NCBI GenBank assembly: GCA_002407775.1
Contig: DHOP01000010.1
Coordinates: forward strand, 1 to 64,000
Source: Prevotella sp. UBA5387
GTDB taxonomy: Bacteria; Bacteroidota; Bacteroidia; Bacteroidales; Bacteroidaceae
DNA: 64,000 nucleotides
Direction of reading: 5' to 3'
The notes under the pieces were generated by a model. That model had not been told where the DNA came from. It made no database searches and worked only from the letters and a program-made list of their open reading frames with translations. The translations under genes were made by a program, and so were the position numbers. Below are positions 55,682-64,000 of the stretch, piece after piece. Every line of letters begins with the position of its first letter. Position 1 is the stretch's first letter.

Positions 55682-55724
55682 GACGCCGATTCCATGGGCT
55701 TTATTGGCTTTTGGAATCGGCGTC
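55682..55724 (+). terminator. Rho-independent terminator of serA
   Basis: GACGCCGATTCCA (55682-55694) pairs perfectly with TGGAATCGGCGTC (55712-55724), followed by TATCTTTTT. Confidence 0.82.
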
Positions 55725-55756
55725 TATCTTTTTATCATTAACCCCACAACAATACT

Positions 55757-57007
55757 ATGGCAATAGTAAAACCATTTAAGGGAGTTCGTCCACCAAAGCA
55801 ATTTGTAGAAGAAGTGGAGTCACGCCCATACGATGTTCTTGATTCGGATGAAGCTCGTGAAGAGGCTGGCAACAACGAAAAGTCGCTCTTTCATATCATC
55901 AAACCAGAAATCAACTTCGAGGAAGGCACTTCAGAATACGACCCTCGTGTTTACGAGAGCGCCGCTGACCAGTTCAAACTTTTCCAAGATAAAGGCTGGC
56001 TTGTACAGGATAAGGAAGATCATTATTACATCTATGCCCAGACCATGAACGGCAAGACTCAATATGGTCTTGTGGTGGGCGCCTATGTAAACGACTATCT
56101 TACTGGTGTCATTAAGAAGCATGAGTTGACTCGTCGTGACAAGGAGGAAGACCGCATGAAGCATGTTCGTGTTACCAACGCCAACATGGAGCCAGTGTTC
56201 TTTGCTTATCCCGACAATGCATTGCTTAACGATCTTTTGGTGAAGTATGCACAGACAGACCCAATCTATGATTTCATTGCTCCGATTGACGGTTTCCGCC
56301 ATCAGCTGTGGATCATTTCTGACCAAAGCGATATCAATACTATTACGGAGGAATTTGCCAAGATCCCAAGTCTGTACATTGCTGACGGACACCATCGTTC
56401 GGCTGCCGCCGCACTTGTCGGCGCTGAGAAAGCCAGGCAAAACCCAAATCATACTGGCAAAGAAGAGTACAATTACTTTATGGCCGTATGCTTCCAGGCT
56501 AGTCAATTGACTATACTTGACTACAACCGTGTGGTAAAGGACCTAAATGGAATGACTGCTGAGGAGTTCCTCAAAGCCTTGGAAAAGAATTTCGTGGTAA
56601 CGAAGAAGGGTGAAGCAGAGTATAAGCCTGTCAAGCTGCATGAGTTCTCACTTTACCTTGACAACAACTGGTACAGTCTCGAAGCTAAGCAGGGAACCTA
56701 CGACAACACTGATCCAATTGGTGTCCTTGACGTTGATATCTCTAGCCGACTTATCCTTGACGAACTCATGAATATTACAGATCTTCGTTCAGATAAGCGC
56801 ATCGACTTCGTCGGTGGACTACGTGGCCTGTCAGAATTGAAGCGTCGTGTGGACAATGGTGAAATGCGTTGGGCTCTCGCTCTATATCCTGTGACCATGC
56901 AACAGATCATGGATATTGCCGACAGTGGCAAGATTATGCCACCAAAGGGCACATGGTTCGAGCCGAAATTACGTTCAGGTTTGATTATCCACAAGCTTGA
57001 CGACTAA
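55757..57007 (+). CDS. DUF1015 family protein
   Basis: This 416-residue cytoplasmic protein belongs to DUF1015 (SpoU-methylase-associated HTH-like name only, function unknown). The start MAIVKPFKGVRPPKQFVEEV and the internal SLYIADGHHRSAAAALV are the family hallmarks; the HH-type motif suggests metal or phosphate binding. It sits directly behind serC and serA, an arrangement repeated in Bacteroidota and suggestive of a link to serine metabolism, but no reaction is established. Confidence 0.85.
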   Translation: MAIVKPFKGVRPPKQFVEEVESRPYDVLDSDEAREEAGNNEKSLFHIIKPEINFEEGTSEYDPRVYESAADQFKLFQDKGWLVQDKEDHYYIYAQTMNGKTQYGLVVGAYVNDYLTGVIKKHELTRRDKEEDRMKHVRVTNANMEPVFFAYPDNALLNDLLVKYAQTDPIYDFIAPIDGFRHQLWIISDQSDINTITEEFAKIPSLYIADGHHRSAAAALVGAEKARQNPNHTGKEEYNYFMAVCFQASQLTILDYNRVVKDLNGMTAEEFLKALEKNFVVTKKGEAEYKPVKLHEFSLYLDNNWYSLEAKQGTYDNTDPIGVLDVDISSRLILDELMNITDLRSDKRIDFVGGLRGLSELKRRVDNGEMRWALALYPVTMQQIMDIADSGKIMPPKGTWFEPKLRSGLIIHKLDD

Positions 57008-57044
57008 TTGTAAGCAGACAATTTGTTAGAAAAAAAACAATTTG

Positions 57045-57629
57045 ATGAACGATAGTTACAAGACTATCAAAGATAAAGGCGAGGGATTTTACTCTGAGAA
57101 ACGGAGTAAATTCCTCGCGTTTGCGCATCATGTGGAGAGCGCTGAAGAAGCTATGGAACTCATCGAAATGTATCGCAAGAAGTATTATGATGCACGTCAC
57201 TGCTGTTGGGCGTATATGCTTGGCCCTGATGGCGAAACGTTTAGAGCAAACGATGACGGCGAACCTTCATCGACGGCAGGCAAGCCTATTCTCGGCCAAA
57301 TACGCTCTAGTGAACTTAGTGACGTACTTATCTGTGTGGTACGCTATTATGGTGGAGTGAACTTAGGCACAGGAGGACTCATTGTTGCCTATCGCACTGC
57401 CGCGGCTGATGCCATTGCCAACAGTAAAATTGAAGAGCGTCTGGTAGAGGAAAAAATTACTTACCGATTCTCCTACCCCATGATGAATAGCGTAATGCAG
57501 GTAGTAAAGAGTACCGAAGCCCGTATAATAGCTCAAAATTTCGATAATACCTGCGAAATCGTTTTGAGTATTCGTCAAAGCCGTGCGGAAGAGTTGAAGC
57601 AAAGATTGAAGCATCTCAGCTTCGAATAA
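57045..57629 (+). CDS. YigZ/IMPACT family protein
   Basis: This 194-residue cytoplasmic protein has an N-terminal UPF0029 domain with KRSKFLAFAHHVES, RHCCWAYMLGPDG, SSTAGKPILGQI and VVRYYGGVNLGTGGLIVAYR, and a C-terminal DUF1949-like domain. The family is linked to translation control or proteolysis but its bacterial role is unsettled. The ATG at 57045 directly follows an in-frame TTG at 57042 and is preferred. Confidence 0.88.
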   Translation: MNDSYKTIKDKGEGFYSEKRSKFLAFAHHVESAEEAMELIEMYRKKYYDARHCCWAYMLGPDGETFRANDDGEPSSTAGKPILGQIRSSELSDVLICVVRYYGGVNLGTGGLIVAYRTAAADAIANSKIEERLVEEKITYRFSYPMMNSVMQVVKSTEARIIAQNFDNTCEIVLSIRQSRAEELKQRLKHLSFE

Positions 57630-57650
57630 TCCATAGTATAAAAAAAATTA

Positions 57651-57675
57651 TGCATGGCAATCAATATGCCATGCA
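57651..57675. terminator. Bidirectional terminator between YigZ and TPR genes
   Basis: TGCATGGCA (57651-57659) pairs with TGCCATGCA (57667-57675). T-rich sequence follows on the right (CACTTTTATA), and the left side reads TAATTTTTTT on the minus strand. Confidence 0.75.
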
Positions 57676-57716
57676 CACTTTTATATATCCGTTTTGGGGA
57701 AATACTCCAAAAGCTA

Positions 57717-58922
57717 TTATTTCTTTTGCTTTTTCATCAACTCATCAATCTCATCAAACTTTTTACCCATATTCAGGTTGAGATAAATGGTATAAAGTGG
57801 TAAGCCCCAAGCGTCCTTACGGTCAGGACGCAAAGATCGATACTTCTCAAGGTAAGGAAGTGATTCCTGATAAAGCTTTAGGATCGCACGACGTTGCTTT
57901 GGTGACTGAACAGCCTTATCCAATTTTACACCCTCGTTAAACTTTGCCAAGCCAGCATTTAGATTAGCTTCGGGCAAACTATCGTTCTTTTGCAAAAGAG
58001 AATCGCTGATGGCATAGCTTTCTTTATAGTCGCCTTGATTCAGCAAAAGAGTGCTTTTTGTGACGTGAAAAAACTGAACGGTACTATCCACACTAAGAGC
58101 ACGGTCTGTCAACCGCAAGGCATCCTCCCACTTTCCCTGCCTAGAATAATACTCGATGAGATAAGAATAGAAAAACGGAGATAAGGGATAGCGATCAAAC
58201 CCTTCGTTAAGTGTACGGTAATAGTTGGCTGTATCCTTTTGCTGTTGATAGGTTTCGCAAAGATATTGAAGCACCATCTCATGGTGAACAGAATCCTTCA
58301 AGGCTAAGGTAGCATATTTCATTACCTTACCTGCGTCCTTCGATTTGTAGCCAGCATATACTGCCCAATAGCCAGCTTCGGACATTTGCTTGTCCTTCTG
58401 AGCATATTGGAAAGCCGAAAACAAAGGTTGGTAAGCCGTGCCAATATACTGATCGAGTAGCCGATAGGCATCACTATACTTCTGCTTATGTATGAAGAAG
58501 CGTCCTCCTGTATAAAGATTGGGGCGCACTACATTAAGAAACGTGGAGTTATCCTTACGGTATTTAAGTTTGACGTGACCTTTTTTGTCAGGCAAAGCAT
58601 CGATGGAATCATATCGCTCCATCACGGTGAACATGCGAGAAGCAATATTAAATAGCGATGCCGTGTCGTATTGCTGTTTCAAATACAACTTTTCGTTGCC
58701 TTGTTCATATTGTTTTCGCTGACTTTCAAACAAGACATCCCATATCTTACTATTATGAAGGTTGGCAGAATCCTTCAACAAATCGAGCATGGACTGCTCA
58801 GCCTTGTCGAGACTAGTGCCTTTTTTGACATTATCCATTGCCGCAGAAATAACTTTCTTTTGCGACCATGCATTAGGTCCAATAACCAATAAAAACAATA
58901 AAAGAATTATCCGGAATTTCAT
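57717..58922 (-). CDS. Exported TPR-repeat protein, paralogue 1
   Basis: This 401-residue periplasmic or secreted protein has a signal peptide (MKFRIILLLFLLVIGPNAWSQ) and repeated helix pairs typical of tetratricopeptide folds. It matches the next gene along its length: DALPDKKGHVKLKYR against DAMPNEKGKVKPKYT and the endings EKYRSLRPDRKDAWGLPLY against ERAKELDPNREKANWAYPLY. The two are probably an old tandem duplication. Role unknown; TPR proteins act as scaffolds. Confidence 0.8.
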   Translation of the reverse strand: MKFRIILLLFLLVIGPNAWSQKKVISAAMDNVKKGTSLDKAEQSMLDLLKDSANLHNSKIWDVLFESQRKQYEQGNEKLYLKQQYDTASLFNIASRMFTVMERYDSIDALPDKKGHVKLKYRKDNSTFLNVVRPNLYTGGRFFIHKQKYSDAYRLLDQYIGTAYQPLFSAFQYAQKDKQMSEAGYWAVYAGYKSKDAGKVMKYATLALKDSVHHEMVLQYLCETYQQQKDTANYYRTLNEGFDRYPLSPFFYSYLIEYYSRQGKWEDALRLTDRALSVDSTVQFFHVTKSTLLLNQGDYKESYAISDSLLQKNDSLPEANLNAGLAKFNEGVKLDKAVQSPKQRRAILKLYQESLPYLEKYRSLRPDRKDAWGLPLYTIYLNLNMGKKFDEIDELMKKQKK

Positions 58923-58960
58923 CTTGTTTCTCTAATAATATAAACATTCACTCGATTCGG

Positions 58961-58995
58961 TCGTCTCTCAACATGATTCAATTGTTGAGAGACGA
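58961..58995 (-). promoter_or_regulatory. Leader stem-loop upstream of TPR gene 1
   Basis: TCGTCTCTCAACA (58961-58973) pairs perfectly over 13 bp with TGTTGAGAGACGA (58983-58995). It lies 39 nt before the start of the 401-residue gene and lacks a U-run, so it may stabilise the leader RNA. Confidence 0.4.
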
Positions 58996-59018
58996 CACGA
59001 ACGAATGAATAAAAAAGT

Positions 59019-59053
59019 CAGTCCCATCCTCATACAGATGAAGCATGGGACTG
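59019..59053 (-). terminator. Rho-independent terminator of TPR gene 2
   Basis: On the minus strand CAGTCCCAT at 59053 leads into a stem closed by ATGGGACTG at 59019, followed by ACTTTTTTATTC. Classic stem plus U-run, 11 nt after the stop. Confidence 0.8.
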
Positions 59054-59063
59054 GTTATAAATC

Positions 59064-60302
59064 TTATTGCTGCTTCAAGAGCTTCTCCATCTCAAGTGTG
59101 CGTGGGTCATTGGCTGCATAAACCAAATAGTAGCACTGGTAGAGAGGATATGCCCAGTTAGCTTTTTCGCGGTTAGGATCGAGCTCCTTAGCTCTCTCCA
59201 AGTGGCCCATAGCCTCAGTATAGAGTGCCTTCTGAGCTGCGCGATCATTATTGATGAGTGATGCTTTGGCATTGAGAGAGAAACCAAGATAGGTCAAAAC
59301 CACTGGATTGGTTCCATCAATAGCCACAGCCTTCTGAAACGCTGTAACGCACTCATCCCAGTTTGGGTTAGCAGCTGTAGAGTTGCGATTCATCAATGTC
59401 TGGCCCTTCAAAGCCCAAGCTGTGAAGTTGTTAGGGTCACTGGCAAGCTTGGAAGTAATGATGGCATCCAGCTCTTTCTCCATCTTCAGTCCGCTGTACA
59501 TATTGGCGAGAGTACCAAAAGCCATGTCATTGTTAGGCTCTTTATCATACAACGCCTTTACAGTCTCGGCATACGCCAATGAATCGGCATGTGTCTTCAG
59601 ACTACGCTGAGCAATGGCGAACTTGAAGTTCTGGGCATCCTTATGCATAGCACTATCCTGGAGGGCAATGTCAATGTATTTGTTTGCTCTGTCCAACTGC
59701 TGAGCTTGATTGGCAAACTGTGCAGTATAGTATGCTACCTGACCAATGAACTGCTTCTCCTGAGCCTTAGCTGAGCTAAAGATGGGGTTGTCGTCAGTGT
59801 CAAGAAATGTGCCCCAATACTTCAGGACACCCTCTTGATTGCCAGATTGAGCATAATAGTTACCAGCGGTTACCAACTGCATACGAGCATTAGAGATAAG
59901 CGGTGTTAGCTTGTCGGTGTACTTTGGCTTCACCTTACCCTTTTCATTGGGCATGGCATCATACTTAATACACTCCAAACCAGCCATGGTAGCATTATAT
60001 GCAGCCTGATACATTCCAACGGTATCATAAGGTGCTTCTTTTGACTTCATGAGCTGAGCCTGCATGTTCTGTGCGATAACAGCATTCTCCTTATCAAATT
60101 TTGATAGTGCGAGTTGTGTCAAATGCTCATAGGCACTAGCCTTCTCTTGTGCATTGACAAGCTGGTTAAGGTTTGTCTCTATCAACTGAGCTGCCTCAGC
60201 ATAGGTATTGGCCTTGGTGATGGCTTTCAGCACGTCGCTGTCGCCGGCAAAAGCAGTCGATGTGCCAAGCACCATCATTACTGCCATCAATAATTTTTTC
60301 AT
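59064..60302 (-). CDS. Exported TPR-repeat protein, paralogue 2
   Basis: This 412-residue protein has a signal peptide (MKKLLMAVMMVLGTSTAFA) and helix-pair repeats such as PNNFTAWALKGQTLMNRNS and GTNPVVLTYLGFSLNAKAS. It is related to the 401-residue protein encoded next to it and shares its overall plan. Function not known. It lies 72 nt after the gyrA stop, but the gyrA terminator separates the transcripts. Confidence 0.82.
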   Translation of the reverse strand: MKKLLMAVMMVLGTSTAFAGDSDVLKAITKANTYAEAAQLIETNLNQLVNAQEKASAYEHLTQLALSKFDKENAVIAQNMQAQLMKSKEAPYDTVGMYQAAYNATMAGLECIKYDAMPNEKGKVKPKYTDKLTPLISNARMQLVTAGNYYAQSGNQEGVLKYWGTFLDTDDNPIFSSAKAQEKQFIGQVAYYTAQFANQAQQLDRANKYIDIALQDSAMHKDAQNFKFAIAQRSLKTHADSLAYAETVKALYDKEPNNDMAFGTLANMYSGLKMEKELDAIITSKLASDPNNFTAWALKGQTLMNRNSTAANPNWDECVTAFQKAVAIDGTNPVVLTYLGFSLNAKASLINNDRAAQKALYTEAMGHLERAKELDPNREKANWAYPLYQCYYLVYAANDPRTLEMEKLLKQQ

Positions 60303-60339
60303 AAGCTTATAAATTGGTTTAATTAGTATTCTAAAAATA

Positions 60340-60367
60340 CTCCTGTTGCCCAGACGAGCAACAGGAG
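60340..60367 (-). terminator. Rho-independent terminator of gyrA
   Basis: CTCCTGTTGC (60340-60349) pairs with GCAACAGGAG (60358-60367). Read leftward it is followed by TATTTTTAG. Confidence 0.78.
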
Positions 60368-60374
60368 CACGATG

Positions 60375-63014
60375 TTACTTCTCAAAGTCGATGATTTCAT
60401 CAACATTAACAGACGAGGAAGAAGATTCTTCATTTTCGATCTCTTCCGGGGCTGTCATTGTCTCATTAAACTGTTTGTCGTTGTCCTGCATCTGTTGGCG
60501 GCTCTCCTCTTCAACTGTGGCTTCGAGTTCGGATGACATCACCTTGCAAACACTGGCGATGATATCATTCTTCTTGGCCAGATTGATGAGGCGCACGCCT
60601 TGCGTAGCACGTCCCATGATTCGCACGTCAGAGACTGTCAATCTTATGACGATACCACTCTTATTGATGATCATCAGGTCGTTCTCATCAGTTACGTTCT
60701 TGATGGCAACGAGCTTTCCGGTCTTCTCAGTAATGGAAAGCGTCTTCACGCCCTTGCCTCCGCGGTTGGTCTTGCGATAGTCCTCTACCTGAGAACGCTT
60801 GCCGTAACCTTCCTCACTGACAACCATAACGGTTTCATTCTCGGCATCGTTGACAACGATCATGCCTACTACGGCATCATCGCCTTCATCGACACGCATA
60901 CCACGCACACCGGTAGCAACGCGTCCCATGACACGTACGTCGGATTCATCGAACCTTACGGCACGGCCGTTACGGTTGGCGATAATCAGTTCGTTGTTGC
61001 CATTGGTCAAGCGAACATCAATCACCTCATCGCCTTCAACGATGTTAATAGCGATGACACCATTGGCACGAGGACGAGAATACTCCTTGAGGCTTGTCTT
61101 CTTGACTGTACCCAACTTAGTGGCGAATACCACATAGTGGCTGTTGACAAACTCCTCGTCATGCAATCCACGACCACGCAGACGCAAGGTAGCATTCACA
61201 GCGTCATCCGGCTCAATGTTGAGCAAGTTTTGTATGGCACGTCCCTTAGATGTCTTGTCACCTTCTGGGATATCGTATACGTGCAACCAGTAGCAGCGTC
61301 CCTTCTTTGTGAAGAATAGCATCGTCTGGTGTAGTGTGGCAGGATAGATATACTCCGTGAAGTCTTTCTCACGTGTATGTGCACCCTTCGAGCCTACTCC
61401 ACCACGAGCCTGCTCGCGGAATTCGCTTAATGGAGTACGTTTGATGTAGCCTAAGTGACTCACCGTGATGACCACTGGAGCGTTTGGATAGAAGTCTTCG
61501 GCATTGAATTCGTGCTCGTCAGGAATAATCTTTGTGCGACGCTCATCGCCGTACTTCTGCTTAACCTCCTGAAGTTCGTCCTTCATTACCTGCTTGCACT
61601 TCTCAGGATCGTCGAGAATGCCCTGCAAATATTCTATTTGCTTCATCAGTTCATCAAACTCAGCATGCAATTGCTCCATGCGCAGACCAGTCAACTGGGA
61701 CAGACGCATATCGACAATTGCCTTCGACTGAAGGTTGTCAAGTTCGAATCGTTTCTCCAAATTGGTCTGTGCCTCAGCCGGTGTCTTACTTGCACGGATG
61801 ATGTGTACCACCTCATCGATATTATCGCAAGCGATGATCAGGCCCTCAAGGATATGAGCACGTTCTTTGGCTTTGTTCAAATCAAACTCCGTACGACGGA
61901 TAGTCACCTCCTGGCGATGGTCGATAAAGTAGCTGATGCACTCGCGGAGTGTCAACAACTTCGGACGAAGCAAGGAATGGTCTTTCTTATTTGGCACAAG
62001 GGCAATGCAGTTCACTGAGAACGAGCTTTGCAGTGCCGTCATCTTATAAAGTTTGTTAAGTATAACGCGGGCGTTGGCATCCCTCTTCACGTCAACCACG
62101 ATACGCATGCCCTGACGGCCTGTTTCGTCGTTCACATTTGAGATACCCTCGATCTTCCCTTCCTTCACGAGCTCAGCGATATACTCAATGAGCTGTTGCT
62201 TGTTGACTCCATAAGGAATCTCAGTCACAACAATCTTGTCATGAGTATCACCAGCTTCGATCTCAGCCTTAGCGCGCATGATAATTCGTCCACGGCCAGT
62301 CTCATAGGCATCTTTCACACCTTGTAGCCCGTAGATATATGCACCGGTTGGGAAATCAGGTGCAGGAATATATTGCATAAGGTCCTCATTGTTGAGCTCA
62401 GGGTTGTCTATGAAAGCACAGCACCCATCAATTACCTCGCCAAGATTGTGTGTCGGCATATTTGTAGCCATACCGACAGCAATACCATTGCCACCATTAA
62501 CCAAAAGGTTAGGTATCTTCGTAGGCATCACAGCAGGCTCCTTCAACGTATCGTCGAAGTTGTTGGTCATATCGACTGTATCCTTTTCAAGGTCGTCCAT
62601 GATGTGCTCGCCCATCTTAGAGAGGCGGCACTCGGTGTATCGCATGGCTGCAGGTGAGTCACCGTCAACGCTACCGAAGTTTCCTTGACCATCAACGAGC
62701 TTGTAACGCATGTTCCATTCCTGGCCCATACGTACCAAAGCGCCGTACACTGAACTGTCTCCATGTGGGTGATACTTACCCAACACTTCTCCGACGATAC
62801 GTGCACATTTCTTGAATGGTTTATCACTGGTATTACTCAACCCCAACATTCCGTAGAGGATACGACGGTGTACGGGCTTAAAACCGTCCCTAACATCAGG
62901 CAAAGCACGGGCTACAATCACCGACATTGAATAGTCGATGTAGGAAGACTTCATTTCTTCCTCGATGTTGATCCGCATAATTCTGTCCTGATCTATTGTC
63001 TTGTTTTCGTCCAT
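60375..63014 (-). CDS. gyrA: DNA gyrase subunit A
   Basis: This 879-residue type II topoisomerase subunit cuts and rejoins DNA for negative supercoiling. The active-site Tyr126 is in PAAMRYTECRLSK, equivalent to E. coli Tyr122, so numbering is offset by 4. The DNA gate region reads GKYHPHGDSSVYGALVRM; residue 87 is Ser (E. coli Ser83) and residue 91 is Gly (E. coli Asp87). The C-terminal pinwheel has repeated blades such as RTNRGGKGVKTL and VRIMGRATQGVRLI, including the GyrA-box-like stretch RGGVGSKGA near residue 545. The tail is acidic (about 840-879). Length is normal. Confidence 0.95.
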   Translation of the reverse strand: MDENKTIDQDRIMRINIEEEMKSSYIDYSMSVIVARALPDVRDGFKPVHRRILYGMLGLSNTSDKPFKKCARIVGEVLGKYHPHGDSSVYGALVRMGQEWNMRYKLVDGQGNFGSVDGDSPAAMRYTECRLSKMGEHIMDDLEKDTVDMTNNFDDTLKEPAVMPTKIPNLLVNGGNGIAVGMATNMPTHNLGEVIDGCCAFIDNPELNNEDLMQYIPAPDFPTGAYIYGLQGVKDAYETGRGRIIMRAKAEIEAGDTHDKIVVTEIPYGVNKQQLIEYIAELVKEGKIEGISNVNDETGRQGMRIVVDVKRDANARVILNKLYKMTALQSSFSVNCIALVPNKKDHSLLRPKLLTLRECISYFIDHRQEVTIRRTEFDLNKAKERAHILEGLIIACDNIDEVVHIIRASKTPAEAQTNLEKRFELDNLQSKAIVDMRLSQLTGLRMEQLHAEFDELMKQIEYLQGILDDPEKCKQVMKDELQEVKQKYGDERRTKIIPDEHEFNAEDFYPNAPVVITVSHLGYIKRTPLSEFREQARGGVGSKGAHTREKDFTEYIYPATLHQTMLFFTKKGRCYWLHVYDIPEGDKTSKGRAIQNLLNIEPDDAVNATLRLRGRGLHDEEFVNSHYVVFATKLGTVKKTSLKEYSRPRANGVIAINIVEGDEVIDVRLTNGNNELIIANRNGRAVRFDESDVRVMGRVATGVRGMRVDEGDDAVVGMIVVNDAENETVMVVSEEGYGKRSQVEDYRKTNRGGKGVKTLSITEKTGKLVAIKNVTDENDLMIINKSGIVIRLTVSDVRIMGRATQGVRLINLAKKNDIIASVCKVMSSELEATVEEESRQQMQDNDKQFNETMTAPEEIENEESSSSSVNVDEIIDFEK

Positions 63015-63099
63015 TAATAATATGATGTTATTTTATTGAAAATTCCTTTTAATGCCGTTTTTTTGCGTTCTAAGGCGATTTAGGGTTGTTTTCGATGTG

Positions 63100-63107
63100 T
63101 AAAAGTA
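63100..63107 (-). promoter_or_regulatory. Weak -7-like box for gyrA
   Basis: On the minus strand TACTTTTA differs from TAnnTTTG at the last base. It lies about 85 nt upstream of gyrA. The remainder of the 63015-63596 gap is AT-rich with no gene or RNA that I can recognise. Confidence 0.25.
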
Positions 63108-63596
63108 CGAAGATTATTTGACATGACAAACTTTTAAATCGAAAATAATCGACGCTAAGACGGCTTAAAATGCGCTCCTTCAAAATAAGTCAGTAATATA
63201 ATGAAACAATTGGTTTACTAGGATTGGCAAACCGAAAAAAACAATGATCTTAACGCCTTAGATCAAGGGTCAATAATTAATATAGACTCATAGAAATGGT
63301 AAAAACACTATGGTGTCGTTATTCAAAGCGTTTAGTTGAGCAACAAATATATCAATTGACTAAAGAATGATTGTGATTCCTGTAATCTCTGGGATCTTTG
63401 AACTATCAACTGTCCCAAAACATCACTTTGCTTGGTTCTTGTAATATTGTAAAGAATAATCTTTCAAAACACTATGTGTACGTTGAAAAAAACGACTTTT
63501 TATAGTAGGTGAAAACAGACACAAACTTTGCGGTTAATGCACTAATCATTGACTGAATAACCACAAGATTGACAATGTTTTGCGATAGGTGCTTTA

Positions 63597-63710
63597 AGGC
63601 GTTGCGATTGGTATCCTTTGGCAGTGCGTTTAGGCATTAAACGCACTGCGATTAGTATTCTTTCGCACTGCCATTAGTATCGAATCTCACCGCCAAAGGA
63701 TACCAATCCC
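63597..63710. repeat. Palindromic intergenic repeat island, copy A5
   Basis: This is the clearest member. GATTGGTATCCTTTGGC (63606-63622) pairs perfectly over 17 bp with GCCAAAGGATACCAATC (63692-63708), and inside it GCAGTGCGTTTA (63621-63632) pairs with TAAACGCACTGC (63638-63649). The words CACTGCGATTAGTATT and CACTGCCATTAGTATCG lie between. It ends 27 nt before the stop of the downstream minus-strand gene. Confidence 0.85.
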
Positions 63711-63737
63711 GAGTAGAGAAAAATTCGACGGTAAGTG

Positions 63738-64000
63738 TTAGAATGTCATACGAATCATGAATCTCACACCATGCTTGTTGGCAGTAGGCAAAGAAGTGTA
63801 GTTGCATCGGTGAACATACTCCACATGAAGTATCTTAAAGATATTGTGGATACCGGCCACCCACTCCACATAGGGTCTCTTTGGATCCATAACATAAGCA
63901 CCTTCCGGAAATTGCATCAATATGTTATTGCCAGCATTTTCAGCTAGATAAGGATTGTTCTTGTCAGTCAGGTTACCCCAAAGCATCTTCACTCCGATAT
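63738..64000 (-). CDS. C-terminal end of a DUF5686-like outer-membrane protein (partial)
   Basis: Only the last ~87 residues are in the window; the frame is open to the edge and the true start lies beyond 64000. The ending, with YVEWVAGIHNIFKILHVEYVHR and GVRFMIRMTF, matches the C-terminus of the large DUF5686/carboxypeptidase-regulatory outer-membrane proteins of Bacteroidota, including the final aromatic residue used in barrel assembly. Function of the family is not established. Confidence 0.65.
   Translation of the reverse strand, partial: IGVKMLWGNLTDKNNPYLAENAGNNILMQFPEGAYVMDPKRPYVEWVAGIHNIFKILHVEYVHRCNYTSLPTANKHGVRFMIRMTF

Noticed and set aside
58961..58995. Second terminator between the TPR genes
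   Set aside because: The stem is strong but has no U-run on either strand; the terminator with a U-run is the neighbouring hairpin at 59019-59053.
60600..61319. 239-codon open frame on the plus strand inside gyrA
   Set aside because: It is fully opposite a well-conserved gyrA region and arises from its codon pattern.
1..64000. Insertion sequence or transposase, tRNA or rRNA genes
   Set aside because: No transposase motif, no cloverleaf and no rRNA segment was recognised in any gap, even beside the repeat islands.

Overview
The window reads as a chromosomal segment of a Prevotella-like member of the Bacteroidota. Supporting signs are a SusC/SusD pair with a hybrid two-component regulator, promoters of the Bacteroidota type (a -7 box TAnnTTTG at ten or more gene starts, few Shine-Dalgarno sites), type IX-like C-terminal tails, and the serC-serA-DUF1015 order. 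No rRNA, tRNA, insertion sequence, phage or CRISPR was seen.

Layout. Positions 1-192 hold part of a palindromic repeat island. 193-4443: an acidic hypothetical protein, a GH2 beta-galactosidase-like enzyme and an exported cyclophilin. 4812-10724: a coiled-coil membrane protein followed by a TolC / HlyD / ABC-2 / ABC-2 efflux set with no ATPase gene. 10721-12808 (-): topB. 12924-15665: lutABC for lactate oxidation, closed by a strong terminator. 16109-21575 (-): a tight seven-gene cluster (MATE exporter, cytidylate-kinase-like protein, phosphoesterase, small unknown, then cupin, acyltransferase and aminotransferase genes that look like amino-deoxysugar synthesis). 21659-26688: S8 protease, xseAB, ilvE, trmB.

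27030-52948 is a polysaccharide utilisation locus (PUL). It contains a hybrid two-component sensor/regulator; a first gene block (secreted binding-like protein, two tandem GH16 enzymes, heparinase-II/III-like lyase); a second block (SusC, SusD, DUF5017 lipoprotein, PL8 chondroitinase-ABC-like lyase, GH88 unsaturated glucuronyl hydrolase, serine-type sulfatase, DUF4861 protein); and an opposing GH3 enzyme. PL8 + GH88 + sulfatase point to chondroitin sulfate or a similar sulfated glycosaminoglycan. GH16 and GH3 suggest a second linkage type. The two blocks share a 30-nt motif (26/30 identical) at exactly the same distance from a -7 box, the best candidate for the regulator's binding site.

53523-64000: serC, serA, DUF1015, a YigZ/IMPACT protein, two paralogous TPR proteins (-), gyrA (-), another repeat island, and the C-terminal end of a DUF5686-like outer-membrane protein that runs off the window.

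The most notable non-gene structures are (i) five intergenic islands built from shuffled words around TGCGATTAGTATC with long perfect stems, (ii) two 88-bp arrays, each exactly four units of 22 nt, lying just outside the two ends of the PUL, and (iii) a 991-bp tandem duplication that appears to have fused a C-terminal secretion tail onto one GH16 copy, in which the lipoprotein cysteine is replaced by isoleucine.
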